This document shows positions 38,564 to 47,908 of a DNA stretch of 64,000 bases, in pieces. The position numbers were made by a program, and so were the translations under genes. Source of the DNA: Endozoicomonas sp. GU-1 (GTDB lineage: Bacteria; Pseudomonadota; Gammaproteobacteria; Pseudomonadales; Endozoicomonadaceae); assembly GCF_027366395.1 (NCBI RefSeq), contig NZ_CP114771.1:1116001-1180000 (forward strand), read 5' to 3'. Position 1 is the first letter of the stretch; the number at the start of each line of letters is the position of its first letter. The notes under the pieces were generated by a model, which saw only the letters and a program-made list of their open reading frames with translations, was not told the origin of the DNA and made no database searches.

Positions 38564-40312
38564 CCGCCTTTCACCACCCCAATCAGGAATATACCGACTC
38601 ATATAAAATGCCTAAAACTTGAATGATCGTCCATTGTCTTTCCTTCAAACCGACCACACGTTGTTCCTGATTATTGACCGTTAATACACTAACCCCTTGA
38701 AAACAGAAAAACACCCATCTCGCCGTTGGATTCTGGCAGGGCTTTTTTTTCTGGTTTAAGAATACACGGCTCTGCTTCTTCAATTCATACCTTATTCTGT
38801 GTTGGATAGCAGCATAGACCATCAGACACAGTGTCATCACCATTAACAGGGCCTCAATTCGTTCCGCTTTCTTCAGGTAGAGTGAGGAAACCAGAAAGTC
38901 CGGGCTCTTCAGGAATCGAAAGCCACCTTCAACCTTCTGTTGTGACTTGTAGGTAGACAACAGCTCAGCGGCATTTATGCCCTTGTGGGTATTCAAACCC
39001 TTTTGGTCCAAATCATTGGTGCCCAAGATAAAGCAACCCAGTGAGGCCAGCGAATTCTCTCTTTTCTCGCAGGAAACAAAGCATGTGCTCTGTACAAAAT
39101 ATTCGAAGTGATCAGGCTTACTATCTGACGATGGACGCCCTTTGCCCGGATAGCAGGGTTTACAGATAACCTCAGGTTCCGTTTCACTTTGACAGAGTTT
39201 CGATTGTTTCTGCCACAAGGCAAAAGCCTCCAATGCATCGTCCCGGCACAGAAAAGCCTTTTTACCCAACTTTTCCAGATCGCGGGCTTCTTTCAGTGAC
39301 TGTTTCTGCATCTTTCTGGTTAGCGTTTTCTGTTCACTGAGCCTTCGCTTTTTATTGAGAAACAAGAACCATCGTTGTCGAACATCACCATAACAGGCAG
39401 GTACTTCAGTAAAAGAATAATCCTCATAGCCTTCAACAGGCTCCAGTGCCATCGCAGGCGCTTTGCCGACCAGCTCCTTGGCATCCTTGATATTCAGCGG
39501 CACCCGGGAGATAAACAGCTGTTTTTGCTTATCAAGCAACTGGAGGGTTTCAGCAACGTACATGGCTGCATCTGCGACCAGATAACGGTTATTCAAAGCT
39601 GCCTTAAAACACGACAAATGATTTTTGATAATTTCCTGAAAGCAAGTTTTGTCGTTTACATTACCACTCGCAGGTGCCATAAACACAGGGATACCCGCCT
39701 CATTTTCGGTGATTAACTGCAAGACAACCTGATTCAGGTCAGGCCGGTGATCACGGCTATAGCCGCGGCAGATATGGATGCAGTTCAAGTCATCAGGGTT
39801 TTCATTACTGTTATAGACACCGTCTGTATGAAGGCTGGTGCCGTCCAGGTTTAATGCCTTGCAGGGCAGCTTTAGATGGTTGACGACCTTAATGGCAAGA
39901 TTCAGGTATAAGTCACTGACGCCAACTTCATAAAGACTGTCGAGAGCCCGGCCAAGTATTTTGTCGTTTAAGTGTTCTGCCTGGATGCCTTCCCCAATGA
40001 GGCGATCAATCGGCTTGTCCTCAAAAAACTCAGGGACCAGATAGAGGGTCTGCCCTGTAAAGCCCAGCCCATTGATGATCATTGCGACCACAGCCTGTCC
40101 AATGGTGACATTGCGTGCATCAGAGTCATTGGTTATGCGTGCATCGAAATATTCGGCTATCTTTAGCTCCCGGCACATGGCGGCAACCAGGCCAAGGTGA
40201 TTAAGGTTCTTAGACTGGTATTGAACTGGCGGCATATCGGTGCTCCTGAAGATCTGATCAGTCCTTTGACATCAGGTTTCAGGAAAATATCAATCGGGGT
40301 GGTGAAAGGCAG
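38564..40312 (-). mobile_element. IS1634-family element, diverged copy, with target duplication
   Basis: The ends are CCGCCTTTCACCACCCC (one base changed from the other copy) and the inverse of CTGCCTTTCACCACCCC. TTCAGAT occurs at 38557-38563 and 40313-40319 as the target duplication. The element is 1749 bp, slightly longer than the copy at 25 kb. Confidence 0.9.
38583..40235 (-). CDS. IS1634 transposase, diverged copy
   Basis: A complete 550-residue transposase with the same catalytic blocks as the copy at 25304 (ALNLDGTSLHTDGVYNS; RYLVADAAMYVAETLQLL; KSQQKVEGGFRFLKSPDFLV). It has scattered amino acid changes and a six-residue addition (LNTHKG region near residue 420). It begins MPPVQYQSKN instead of MLPVQYQFKN. 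The divergence shows that it entered separately from the two near-identical copies. Confidence 0.92.
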   Translation of the reverse strand: MPPVQYQSKNLNHLGLVAAMCRELKIAEYFDARITNDSDARNVTIGQAVVAMIINGLGFTGQTLYLVPEFFEDKPIDRLIGEGIQAEHLNDKILGRALDSLYEVGVSDLYLNLAIKVVNHLKLPCKALNLDGTSLHTDGVYNSNENPDDLNCIHICRGYSRDHRPDLNQVVLQLITENEAGIPVFMAPASGNVNDKTCFQEIIKNHLSCFKAALNNRYLVADAAMYVAETLQLLDKQKQLFISRVPLNIKDAKELVGKAPAMALEPVEGYEDYSFTEVPACYGDVRQRWFLFLNKKRRLSEQKTLTRKMQKQSLKEARDLEKLGKKAFLCRDDALEAFALWQKQSKLCQSETEPEVICKPCYPGKGRPSSDSKPDHFEYFVQSTCFVSCEKRENSLASLGCFILGTNDLDQKGLNTHKGINAAELLSTYKSQQKVEGGFRFLKSPDFLVSSLYLKKAERIEALLMVMTLCLMVYAAIQHRIRYELKKQSRVFLNQKKKPCQNPTARWVFFCFQGVSVLTVNNQEQRVVGLKERQWTIIQVLGILYESVYS

Positions 40313-40404
40313 TTCAGATGCATTAAGCTAGAATTTAAGGCAAAGGGGCATTTTACCAGATTTTTAAAGCCAGAACGTCAGATCTGCCCAGGTGAAATTG
40401 GCGG

Positions 40405-41771
40405 CTACATAAAAGCCCCTACTACCCCCCCCCGGCCCGCCTTAAAATGCTCCGCCTGCTCAACTACATCCCGGTAAACCCCGTGAAAGGTAACCGGCGG
40501 ATAGCCGTACTTCGAGAGCAACATAATCAACTCAACCCGCAGTGAGGCCTTGATATCCCCCCGATGGTTCCAGTCCGGGAACTGCGCCTTGTCATCCACT
40601 ACGGCTTTTACCTTGGTGCTCGGGTCCAGCAGGCGGTCTTCCTCGAAGGTGAACTCGTATTTGTCTGCCATCTTTTTCAGAATGTCGTAAAACGCTTTCT
40701 CTTCCAGGGAGATGGCCAGCGCTTCAAAGGAGCCCATTTCTGTTTTCAAATCCGCCATCAGTGAACAGGTCGTTGATGGCTTCATCGTGCACAACGGTGG
40801 TAAAGGAATCCTCTTCCTTGCGCTCGTTGTATTTTTCCACCAGGGACTGGAACCGTTTGGAGGAAATCCACCGCCTTGACTTTGTTGGTCTTTTTAAACT
40901 CCGACAACGCCTTTGCCAGCAGCTTTTTAAGTAGCTGGATTTTGGTGTTGGGGAGTTTGATCTTGTCGATGCGTTCCAGATAGTCATCATCGAAAAGATC
41001 AATTTCGGTAGTTGAGTCTTCTCCAGGCTTAAAAATTTTCTCAACGCCATCACTCTTGATGGCCTCGGCCAACATCTCCTTCACACGGGCGTTCATCAGG
41101 GCGGTATCCGATGCTGTGCCATGGGTCAGTTTGAAGATGATGGAGCGCACGGCTATATAAAATTGAATATGATCTGCCCGGCTGGTTACTGAGACAATCC
41201 TGTCATCGTGAATGTACTCCGGTTAAACAGGCCGTTGACCATGGTGGCAGGGAGTCTATGCCCTCTTATTCTACGCTTCATCGCCGGTGATCTTGCGCCA
41301 GGCGTAGAAGAACTCATAGGGGGCAAACAGGCTGCCCATCTTGTTATTCACCCCGTCGCTGATAATGCACAGGGCGAATACAAACAGTTGTGGGATATCC
41401 CGGCGATAGCGCACCGTGAGCTGGCGGTAGGCGTCGTAAATGGTGGCCTTATCCTCGCTGATGACGCTTTTAAATTCATACACCACCAGGGGCATACCGT
41501 TGATGTAGAGAATGGCATCGGGAATCCAGCTGGTCTTTCGGCCTTCGATTGTTTATTGCTGTCGTACAGATCGCTTGAGGGCAGGGTTTCCAGTTGGCGG
41601 ATAACGGACTCTATTTCGCCCTCGGTGATATCTGTGGGACTGATAGCGGTTGGCCAGGTATTGCCGCAGGTCGTTTTTGATCAGTACCTGTTCGGGCTGG
41701 TGAGTGATGGCATCGCTGTGAAAGTGGCGTAACCCTGTTGGCCCAGCAGTTAAATAGTCTAAAGCGGCCAA
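40405..41771 (-). pseudogene. Decayed second type I restriction subunit (HsdR-like)
   Basis: Four minus-strand pieces follow the order of an HsdR protein. The N-terminal part (41553-41771) has TAGPTGLRHFHSDAITHQPE then VLIKNDLRQYL. 41271-41495 has PLVVYEFKSVISEDKATIYD, the nuclease-domain surroundings. 40782-41150 and 40405-40794 hold the C-terminal helical domain (EEKAFYDILKKMADKYEFTF; TDWN-like PDWNHRGDIKASLRVELI; YGYPPVTFHGVYRDVVEQ). The helicase motor is missing. A run of nine C lies near the end (40425-40433). The sequence differs from the intact hsdR at 52 kb. Confidence 0.75.
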
Positions 41772-41922
41772 TAAAACGACGACTCTAACCCTCCCAGATA
41801 GCCGGCAGTTCTCCGTTATCTTTGATCGGTCTAACGGTGTTCCTTTAGAGGCACAGCAAGTTTTACCGTTTGCCTATCCAGAGGACAGTGACCAATACCT
41901 TATGACCCTTCAATCAGGGTGA
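41760..41922 (+). pseudogene. Prophage remnant: end of gene A
   Basis: The frame KAANKTTTLTLPDSRQFSVI then FDRSNGVPLEAQQVLPFAYP and EDSDQYLMTLQSG matches the last third of gene A at 62290-62673. It leads into the degenerate repeat gene copy 9, preserving the A-then-repeat-gene order. Confidence 0.85.
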
Positions 41923-41989
41923 GATAGGTTCGATCGGGACTGAAAATATCACTTCAGTTTGACAACTGAAAAGCGGGGAGGCATTACCT

Positions 41990-42258
41990 TCTGAATTCCG
42001 GCAGGAAAATTAGTTAACTGTTAACCTGAGCTTTTATGATTCGCTCTTGTTTGCTCTCTAATTTCAAGCTCGTCCCACGAAATTCGCTCCTGAAAGGGAG
42101 TACTTGGTGTTAGTAGTAATGGATTTTTTAAAGGGTTCATAATCCTGCTGGTAAGGAACATATTCATCAAGAATGGATTGTGGTATCTCTGGAATACCTG
42201 TCCTTGAAGCGTTTTCTGAATCGCAGTTTGTTGGAGATTCAATATTATATTGAATCAA
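41990..42258 (-). pseudogene. DPAYA-repeat protein copy 9 (type 1), short fragment
   Basis: Only the middle of the N-terminal domain remains: QYNIESPTNCDSENASRTGI, EIPQSILDEYVPYQQDYEPF, a frameshift near 42120, then LLLTPSTPFQERISWDELEI. There is no start, no repeat array and no tail. It is bounded by integrase and ISKra4-like debris. Confidence 0.75.
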
Positions 42259-42261
42259 TGA

Positions 42262-42710
42262 TTATGATTTTCATGTGGCAAAAGAATCATCTGCGAGAGG
42301 CTGCCCTTCATGCAAGTAGGTCAGCCACTGACCATTCCCGCCAGTCATTACTGCCCTGCAATCGAGATGCTGCAACATCGGTTATCTCTTCTTCACCAGT
42401 CATGCCATGGGCTCCACTGGGAGGATTACGAAAATGAACTGCATAACCTCATGGCTCTTGCAGAGCAGGAGATTCTCGCTGAAGACCGAACTGGAATACT
42501 TCAGAAAAAATAGCTTACGGATGAAGTATGTAGAGCATTTGTCAAAAAGTCTTCCCATCGGCTTCGGAGTGATTGAAGCAGCAAGCAAAACACTGGTAAA
42601 TCAGCGCATGAAATGTTCGGGAATGCGGTGGAGAAATCCGGGAGGCCAAGGGTTTCTAACTCTGGGTCTTTAATCCAGAGTGACTGGTTTAATAACATGA
42701 GGAAAAAAGC
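42262..42710 (+). pseudogene. Integrase and ISKra4-like transposase remnants
   Basis: The first 50 bases encode YDFHVAKESSARGCP, like the block at 29866. From about 42490 the frame YFRKNSLRMKYVEHLSKSLP then IGFGVIEAASKTLVNQRMKC resembles the C-terminus of ISKra4-type transposases, where LPIGSGVIEAACK is typical. A stop follows at 42671. No element ends were found. Confidence 0.55.
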
Positions 42711-42878
42711 GGCACCCTGATCGATGCCGCCAGGGTAAAACAGGATGCTTTCAAGGCAGGCCGGATTATTCGAGATGAACTGCTGGCTATTCCTGATCGA
42801 ATGGCGGATGTGCTGGCGGCGGAGGATGACCCGAGAAAAGTGGGGGAGCTACTTCAAGAGGAGTTGGAAGCGATCTGA
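42711..42878 (+). pseudogene. Prophage remnant: terminase small subunit (Nu1-like) C-terminus
   Basis: The frame GTLIDAARVKQDAFKAGRII then RDELLAIPDRMADVLAAEDD and VGELLQEELEAI resembles the C-terminal part of Nu1-type small terminase proteins. The matching N-terminus is probably the start of the chimeric gene at 57054. It abuts repeat gene copy 10. Confidence 0.65.
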
Positions 42879-43979
42879 ATTTTTACTTGAACCCTGGGGC
42901 GTTTCAGTTAAATTAGAAGTCAGTGGTAAAGCATCTGAGGTTTTGGTTGAATTGACTGACTGACGATACTGCTTTTTGCACTCCCTTTCGCGCTCGGCGT
43001 AAGTGGGATCTGTCTGGTAGCGCTTCCTTTGGCGCTCCCTTTCGCGCTCGGCGTAAGCGGGATCTTTGCGAAGTTCCCTTTGGCGCTCCCTTTGGCGCTC
43101 GGCGTAAGTGGGATCTGTCTGGTAGCGCTTCCTTTGGCGCTCCCTTTCGCGCTCGGCGTAAGCGGGATCTTTGCGAAGCTCGCTTTTGCGCTCCCTTTTG
43201 CGCTGCCTTTGGCGCATGGCGTAAGTGGGATCTTTGCGAAGCTTCCTTTGGCGCTCCCTTTTGCGCTCGGCGTAAGCGGGATCTGTCTGGTAGCGCTCCC
43301 TTTGGCGCTCCCTTTGGCGCTTGGCGTAAGCGGGATCTTTGCGAAGCTTCCTTTGGCGCTCCCTATTGCGCTCCCTTTTGCGCTCGACAAGTGAAGAACC
43401 GCCATCAACATTAACTTCTGCCCAGGTTGTTTGATTATCACTTGTAGCTTGATGCATGTATAACGGATTAACGATAGCAACTGGCCGTACATCTTGTGAA
43501 CTATGAATTCCTGCTGGAAGATTAGTTAACTGTAAACCTGAGCTTGTATGATTCGCTGTCGTGTGCTCTCTAATTTCAAGCTCGTCCCACGGTATTAGCT
43601 TCTGAAAGGGAGTACTTGGTGTTAGTAATAATGCATTCTTGACGGATTCATCATTGGGCTGGTAAGGAACATATTCATCAAGAATAGATTGTGGTATCTC
43701 TGGAATACCTGTTCCTGAAGCGTTTTCTGAATCGAAGTTTGTTAGGGAAGTAATATTATATTCATTCAATGAATAAGAATGATTAGCTTCATTTTGATAT
43801 GTATCTGGTCCGCTATTGTAAGTAGGAATAGGGGGCAGCACTTGAACTGGTATGCCTTGATAAATAGGCTGCTGTCCGGTGATGCCAAATTGCTGTTCTT
43901 GATCTACTAAACCTAATGCGCTGGAACAAAGATAAGAAAAAGAAGCATCGAATGAAGGGAGTTGATTGGTTTGATTCAT
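42849..43979 (-). CDS. DPAYA-repeat protein copy 10 (type 1), intact
   Basis: 376 residues, full frame. It starts MNQTNQLPSFDASFSYLCSS; the type 1 domain continues to GGSSLVERKRERNRERQ near residue 205. Seven motifs follow with linkers in the order RK, YQT, RK, RK, YQT, RK, YQT and spacings of 18, 17, 21, 18, 17 and 18 residues. The tail is the short KKQYRQSVNSTKTSDALPLT form without the KRIKIQTSN block. The 3' end overlaps the small-terminase remnant by 30 bases. The leader is complete and leads to a gene B remnant. Confidence 0.73.
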   Translation of the reverse strand: MNQTNQLPSFDASFSYLCSSALGLVDQEQQFGITGQQPIYQGIPVQVLPPIPTYNSGPDTYQNEANHSYSLNEYNITSLTNFDSENASGTGIPEIPQSILDEYVPYQPNDESVKNALLLTPSTPFQKLIPWDELEIREHTTANHTSSGLQLTNLPAGIHSSQDVRPVAIVNPLYMHQATSDNQTTWAEVNVDGGSSLVERKRERNRERQRKLRKDPAYAKRQRERQRERYQTDPAYAERKRERQRKLRKDPTYAMRQRQRKRERKSELRKDPAYAERERERQRKRYQTDPTYAERQRERQRELRKDPAYAERERERQRKRYQTDPTYAERERECKKQYRQSVNSTKTSDALPLTSNLTETPQGSSKNSDRFQLLLK

Positions 43980-44090
43980 TGAATTATTGAGCTATTGAAT
44001 TACAGATTAAGACCACGCTTTCTTATAAAAGTTTCTCTCTTTCGCCACTCATTCACCATTTATCTATGTCAACCAAGCATAAGGAATTGC

Positions 44091-44340
44091 CATGGCTATC
44101 AGAATGTTTCTGTCTTGTTATTCAATACCGATAGCCAAACCGACGCGCGCCTCGATGCCAGAGACCGGATTGAGAGCTATGTGGTCCCGGCATTAAAGCA
44201 TCGTGGGAGCTATTGGGCGATCAGCTGGAATGACACGAGCCGTTGTCGGCTATCAGCGAGAGGAATGGGAGGTGTCTGAAATTGGCGAGGTCTATAAGCT
44301 GACAAAGCCAGATGAGACAGTCAGCCGTTCACTCAGGGTG
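44091..44340 (+). pseudogene. Prophage fragment of gene B (middle part)
   Basis: After the copy 10 leader and a MAI start, the DNA jumps to YQNVSVLLFNTDSQTDARLD, ARDRIESYVV and, after frame changes, EIGEVYKLTKPDETVS. These are later parts of gene B. The internal deletion differs from those at 25 kb and 35-37 kb. Confidence 0.65.
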
Positions 44341-45723
44341 AGATAGTTCGATCGGGACTGATAATATTCCTTCAGTTTGACAACTGAAAAGCTGAGGGGC
44401 AGTACCTTCTGAATTTTTACTGGAACTCTGGGGCGTTTCAGTTAAGTTAGAAGTCAGTGGTACATCACCTGAGTTTTTAGCTGGATTAACTGACTGAAGA
44501 TACTGCTCTCTTGCGATCACAGCTTGCTTTTTAGCTTCTTCCTTGTTGGAGGTTTTTATTTTGATTCTTTTGTAGGTATTTATATAGATATTTTGTCCCT
44601 CGGCGTAATCTGGATCTTTGCGAAGCTCCCTTTTGCGCTCCCTTTGGCGCTCCCTTTGGCGCTCGGCGTAAGCGGGATCTGTCTGGTAGCACTTCCTTTT
44701 GCGCTCCCTTTCGCGCTCGGCGTAAGCGGGATCTGTCTGGTAGCGCTTCCTTTTGCGCTCCCTTTCGTGCTCGGCGTAAGCGGAATTTTTGCGAAGCTCC
44801 CTTTTGCGCTCCCTTTCGCGCTTGGCGTAAGCTGGATCTTTGCGAAGCTCCCTTTGGCGCTCCCTTTGGCGCTCCCTATGGCGCTCCTTTTGGTGCTCCC
44901 TCTGGCGCTCCTTTTGGTGCTCCCTCTGGCGCTCGGCGTAAGCGGGATTTGTCTGGTAGCGCTCCCTTTTGCGCTCCCTTTGGCGCTTGGCGTAAGCGGG
45001 ATCTGTCTGGTAGCGATCCCTTTGGCGCTCCCTTTCGCGTTCCCTTTCGCGCGCGGCGTAAGCGGGATCTTTGCGGAGCTCCCTTAGGTGCTCCCTTTTG
45101 CGGACCCTTTGGCGCTCTCTTTTGCGCTCGGCAAGTGAAGATCTGTCATCAACATTAACTTCTGCCCGGGTTGTTTGATTATCACTTGTAGCTTGGTGCA
45201 TACATAACGGATTAACGACAGCAACTGGCCGTAAATCTTTTGAACTATGGATTCCGGCAGGAAGATTAGTTAATTGTAAACCTGAGCTTGTATGATTCGC
45301 TGTTGTTTGCTCTCTAATTTCAAGCTCGTCCCACGATATTTGCTCCTGAAAGATAGTGCTTGGTGTTAGTAATAATGCATTCTTGACGGATTCATCATTA
45401 GGCTGGTAAGGAACATATTCATCAAGAATGGATTGTGGTATCTCTGGAATGCCTGTTCCACAAGCATTTTCTGAATCAAAGTTTGTAAGAGATTCAATAT
45501 TATATTGAATCAATGAATTAGAATGATTAGTTTTATTTTGATATATATCTGGTCCGCAATTGTAAATAGGAATAGGGTTCAGTACTTGAACTGGTATGCC
45601 CTGATAAATAGGCTGCTGTTCGGTGGTAACAAATTGCTGTTCTTGATCTACTAAACCTAATACGCTGGAATAAAGATAGGAAAAAGAAGCATCGAATGAA
45701 GGAAGTTGATTGATTTGTTCCAT
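44329..45723 (-). CDS. DPAYA-repeat protein copy 11 (type 1), intact, largest
   Basis: 464 residues, full frame. It starts MEQINQLPSFDASFSYLYSS and has the full type 1 domain to DDRSSLAERKRERQRVR near residue 210. Eight motifs follow with spacings of 22, 18, 37, 17, 18, 18 and 21 residues, all fitting 17+4n or 18+4n; the 37-residue gap is a long QREHQKERQREHQKER linker made of 4-residue units. The tail is IYINTYKRIKIKTSNKEEAK then KQAVIAREQYLQSVNPAKN. The gene ends about 15 residues after SEGTAP. No membrane segment or signal peptide is present. Confidence 0.75.
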   Translation of the reverse strand: MEQINQLPSFDASFSYLYSSVLGLVDQEQQFVTTEQQPIYQGIPVQVLNPIPIYNCGPDIYQNKTNHSNSLIQYNIESLTNFDSENACGTGIPEIPQSILDEYVPYQPNDESVKNALLLTPSTIFQEQISWDELEIREQTTANHTSSGLQLTNLPAGIHSSKDLRPVAVVNPLCMHQATSDNQTTRAEVNVDDRSSLAERKRERQRVRKREHLRELRKDPAYAARERERERERQRDRYQTDPAYAKRQRERKRERYQTNPAYAERQREHQKERQREHQKERHRERQRERQRELRKDPAYAKRERERKRELRKNSAYAEHERERKRKRYQTDPAYAERERERKRKCYQTDPAYAERQRERQRERKRELRKDPDYAEGQNIYINTYKRIKIKTSNKEEAKKQAVIAREQYLQSVNPAKNSGDVPLTSNLTETPQSSSKNSEGTAPQLFSCQTEGILSVPIELSHPE

Positions 45724-45836
45724 TGGATTATTGAACTATTGAATTACAGATTAAGACCACGCTTTCTTATAAAAGTTCCTCCCTTTCGCCGCTCATTCAC
45801 CATTTTTTTATGTCAATCAAGCATAAGGAATTATTA

Positions 45837-45955
45837 TGGCTATCAGAATGTTTCTGTCTTGTTATTCAATACCGATAGCCAAACCGACGCGCGCCTCGAT
45901 GCCAGAGACCGGATTGAGAGCTATGTGGTTCCGGGCATTATTGATATGCGCCCAT
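45837..45955 (+). pseudogene. Prophage fragment of gene B
   Basis: It has the same deletion form as at 44091 (MAI start, then VSVLLFNTDSQTDARLDARD and RIESYVV). It is cut by the IS630 remnant. The shared deletion shows that copies 10 and 11, with their flanks, descend from one duplication. Confidence 0.65.
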
Positions 45956-45956
45956 G

Positions 45957-46500
45957 CTACCCAAATCTTTGTAGACAGGCACAGGCGGTATCTTCAGCAC
46001 TGAAAAAGCCCAGGATTTTATCCGGTTGTTTCTGGAGTGACCTGAGTCCTTTTTTAACTGCATTCAAAAAGGCTTCCTTGGTTCGCAGTATCACTCTTCC
46101 TGTGTGACTTGAATTCAGGTAGCTCCAGACGTATTCATTGGGATTCAGCTCTGGTGAATAAGCAGGCAAGATATGGATGCCCAATAAACGGGGTTACTGC
46201 TGCAGATATTTGAGAACCTTTTTCGCCTTATGGGCACAGTGCCCGTCAGCCACCACCCAGTACCGGCTGGTCATGAGTGCGCACCAGCTGTTTCAGGAAA
46301 CTAATAAATTGATCAGCATTAAACCGACCATTGATGGTCATGTAGCGCATGGTGCCTTCACCACTGACAGCAGAAATCAGGTTGATACCGAACCGCGCCC
46401 CTGTTGCTTTTACGACAGGTGTTCGGTCTTTCTTTCCCCAACAAAACAAGTTGTGCCGCTGTGGTAGTCAGAACGTGCGCTGCTTTCATCAGCAAAGTAG
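45957..46500 (-). pseudogene. IS630-family transposase remnant
   Basis: Pieces in order on the minus strand are ADESSARSDYHSGTT, GKKDRTPVVKATGARFGINL, RYMTINGRFNADQFISFLKQ, then (other frame) VVADGHCAHKAKKVLKYLQQ and HILPAYSPELNPNEYVWSYL. The PAYSPELNPNEYVW block is the IS630 catalytic signature. At least two frameshifts are present and the N-terminal DNA-binding part is missing. Confidence 0.8.
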
Positions 46501-46800
46501 AGGGAACAAGCGATGTTCAATGGGGGTGTATTTAGAACAGTACGGTGGATAGTGCGCTATCCGGATCTCCACACCCAGACGATTCGCCAGCGCTTGCAGA
46601 TCTTCCTTGAATATATATGCCGACGCACTGTTACTGCCACCACCGTCACACAACATGAGCAATTCATTCTGAGCCGGATAGTCCCTTCGCCCCTCCTCAT
46701 TCCACCACAAGCCAGTCTGGAAGTCATTCAACTTCGGGACCAACGTATTATTTAATCAAGAAAGGGCAACTCTTCAACAGGAAGCTCCACCTTCATTGTC
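46501..46800 (-). pseudogene. ISAzo13-family transposase remnant
   Basis: The frame LNDFQTGLWWNEEGRRDYPA, then LLMLCDGGGSNSASAYIFKE and RIAHYPPYCSKYTPIEHRLF matches the ISAzo13 group, where the CDGGGSN and HYPPxxSKxNPIEHRLF blocks hold catalytic residues. It is joined at about 46500 to the IS630 remnant, so two unrelated elements are fused. Confidence 0.75.
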
Positions 46801-47411
46801 CGGGCCTGACCAGGTATCCGACTAATCAGGCCAAGCTGGTGCAGTTTCACCACCATCTGATGTTATTCAGCATATACAGTGCATTTAGGGAAGGGGAGAT
46901 TTGCAATATTCGCTACAGCGACCTGGATGTGGAAAACGGCGAGGTCATTATCCGGGACAGGAAAGACCCCAAGAAGAAATACGGCAATCACCAGAAAGTG
47001 CCGCTGTGTCCGGTCTGCCTCGAAATTATTGCTATGCAGCCAAGAACCGAGGATGAGGACCGGATGTTTCCCTACAAGGCGCAGACAGTTTCTACCAAAT
47101 TTTCAGAGTGAACCAAGGCTCTGGGTTTCCCGGAATTGCGGTTTCACTCTTTCCGTCATGAAGGTATTCCCCGCTTGTTTGAGCAGAAAATGAGTATTCC
47201 GGAGGTGGCCATTCGTAGTGGTCATAAGACCTGGGATAACCTGCGCCGTTATACCCACCTGATCCATCGGAATCCACCGGATTACTGGGCTGTTTGTAAG
47301 GCTATGGAAGAGAATTATTGGGCCAGAAATGAGTGTCTGAATTCTCGCTGGCAGCAGGGAATTGTAAAAGGGGCTGAGCACAGCGCAGATATTATTGTGC
47401 TGTATCGCTAA
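46770..47411 (+). pseudogene. Tyrosine recombinase catalytic domain with a nonsense codon
   Basis: The frame runs through LTRYPTNQAKLVQFHHHLML, AFREGEICNIRYSDLDVENG (first catalytic Arg region), FHSFRHEGIPRLFEQK (HxxR block) and SGHKTWDNLRRYTHL with the likely tyrosine nucleophile. A TGA at 47109-47111 interrupts an otherwise continuous frame. The upstream N-terminal half is missing. The last 40 residues (YWAVCKAMEENYWARNECLN and onward) recur at 30.3 kb. Confidence 0.75.
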
Positions 47412-47662
47412 TAGCCCTATGGACAATAATACTCCTCCCGCTTTCCGCAAGATCAGCGCACCGGTTACTCATACGCTTTAAATGGCCAATCTTGCGACAA
47501 AGCAAGCGTTAATGCCGGGTTCATGATCTACCGGCAGTAATGTTGCGTGCCATGAACCCGTTCCCATCTTTTGCTTTTCATTCCTGAGACACCTGGCCAA
47601 TGGTCACATCTGTGCTAATCTGGTGTAATATTACACCACAATAGATAGGCAGGAGATGAACC
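47412..47662. other. Intergenic region before parD
   Basis: No gene is visible. TAATATTACACCACAAT just upstream of parD may be part of its promoter/operator region, as ParD proteins usually repress their own gene, but no clear palindrome was identified. Confidence 0.4.
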
Positions 47663-47908
47663 ATGGCCAGGCAAAGCATTACCCTCACTTCACCCAATGA
47701 CCAATGGTTGCAGGCCCAGGTTGAGAGCGACGAGTATGGCAGTAAAAGTGAAGTAGTGAATGATTTGATTCGCCAGGCCAGGCGGCGTCAGGAGGCGACA
47801 GAGTCTCTTCGGAGTGCACTTATTACCGGTGAAAACAGCGGGACCAGCAACGATACAGTAGATGATATCCGGGATCGTGTATTAGCCCGGAGAGTCAAGC
47901 ATGGCTAA
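47663..47908 (+). CDS. parD: ParD-like antitoxin (ribbon-helix-helix)
   Basis: An 81-residue protein with the ribbon-helix-helix start MARQSITLTSPNDQWLQAQV, then SDEYGSKSEVVNDLIRQARR, typical of type II ParD antitoxins. ParD binds DNA as a dimer and neutralises the ParE gyrase toxin with its C-terminal part. AGGAG lies about nine bases before the ATG. The ParE gene overlaps by eight bases but is broken, so this antitoxin appears to be orphaned. Confidence 0.88.
   Translation: MARQSITLTSPNDQWLQAQVESDEYGSKSEVVNDLIRQARRRQEATESLRSALITGENSGTSNDTVDDIRDRVLARRVKHG

Noticed and set aside
42960-43390. CRISPR-like regular DNA repeats
   Set aside because: The 51/54-bp units lie inside an open coding frame, have no unique spacers between constant repeats, and no cas genes are nearby.
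44524-45087. Long hydrophobic frames (LALPLALGVSGIFAK type) on the strand opposite the DPAYA arrays
   Set aside because: They arise because the repeat unit is a multiple of three and Arg/Glu codons read backwards give Leu/Ala/Pro. They have no conserved start, leader or flanking domain and vary freely between copies.
47440-47520. Possible attachment site or small RNA near CTTGCGACAAAGCAAG
   Set aside because: The short inverted repeat is too weak, and no matching repeat was found near another integrase remnant.
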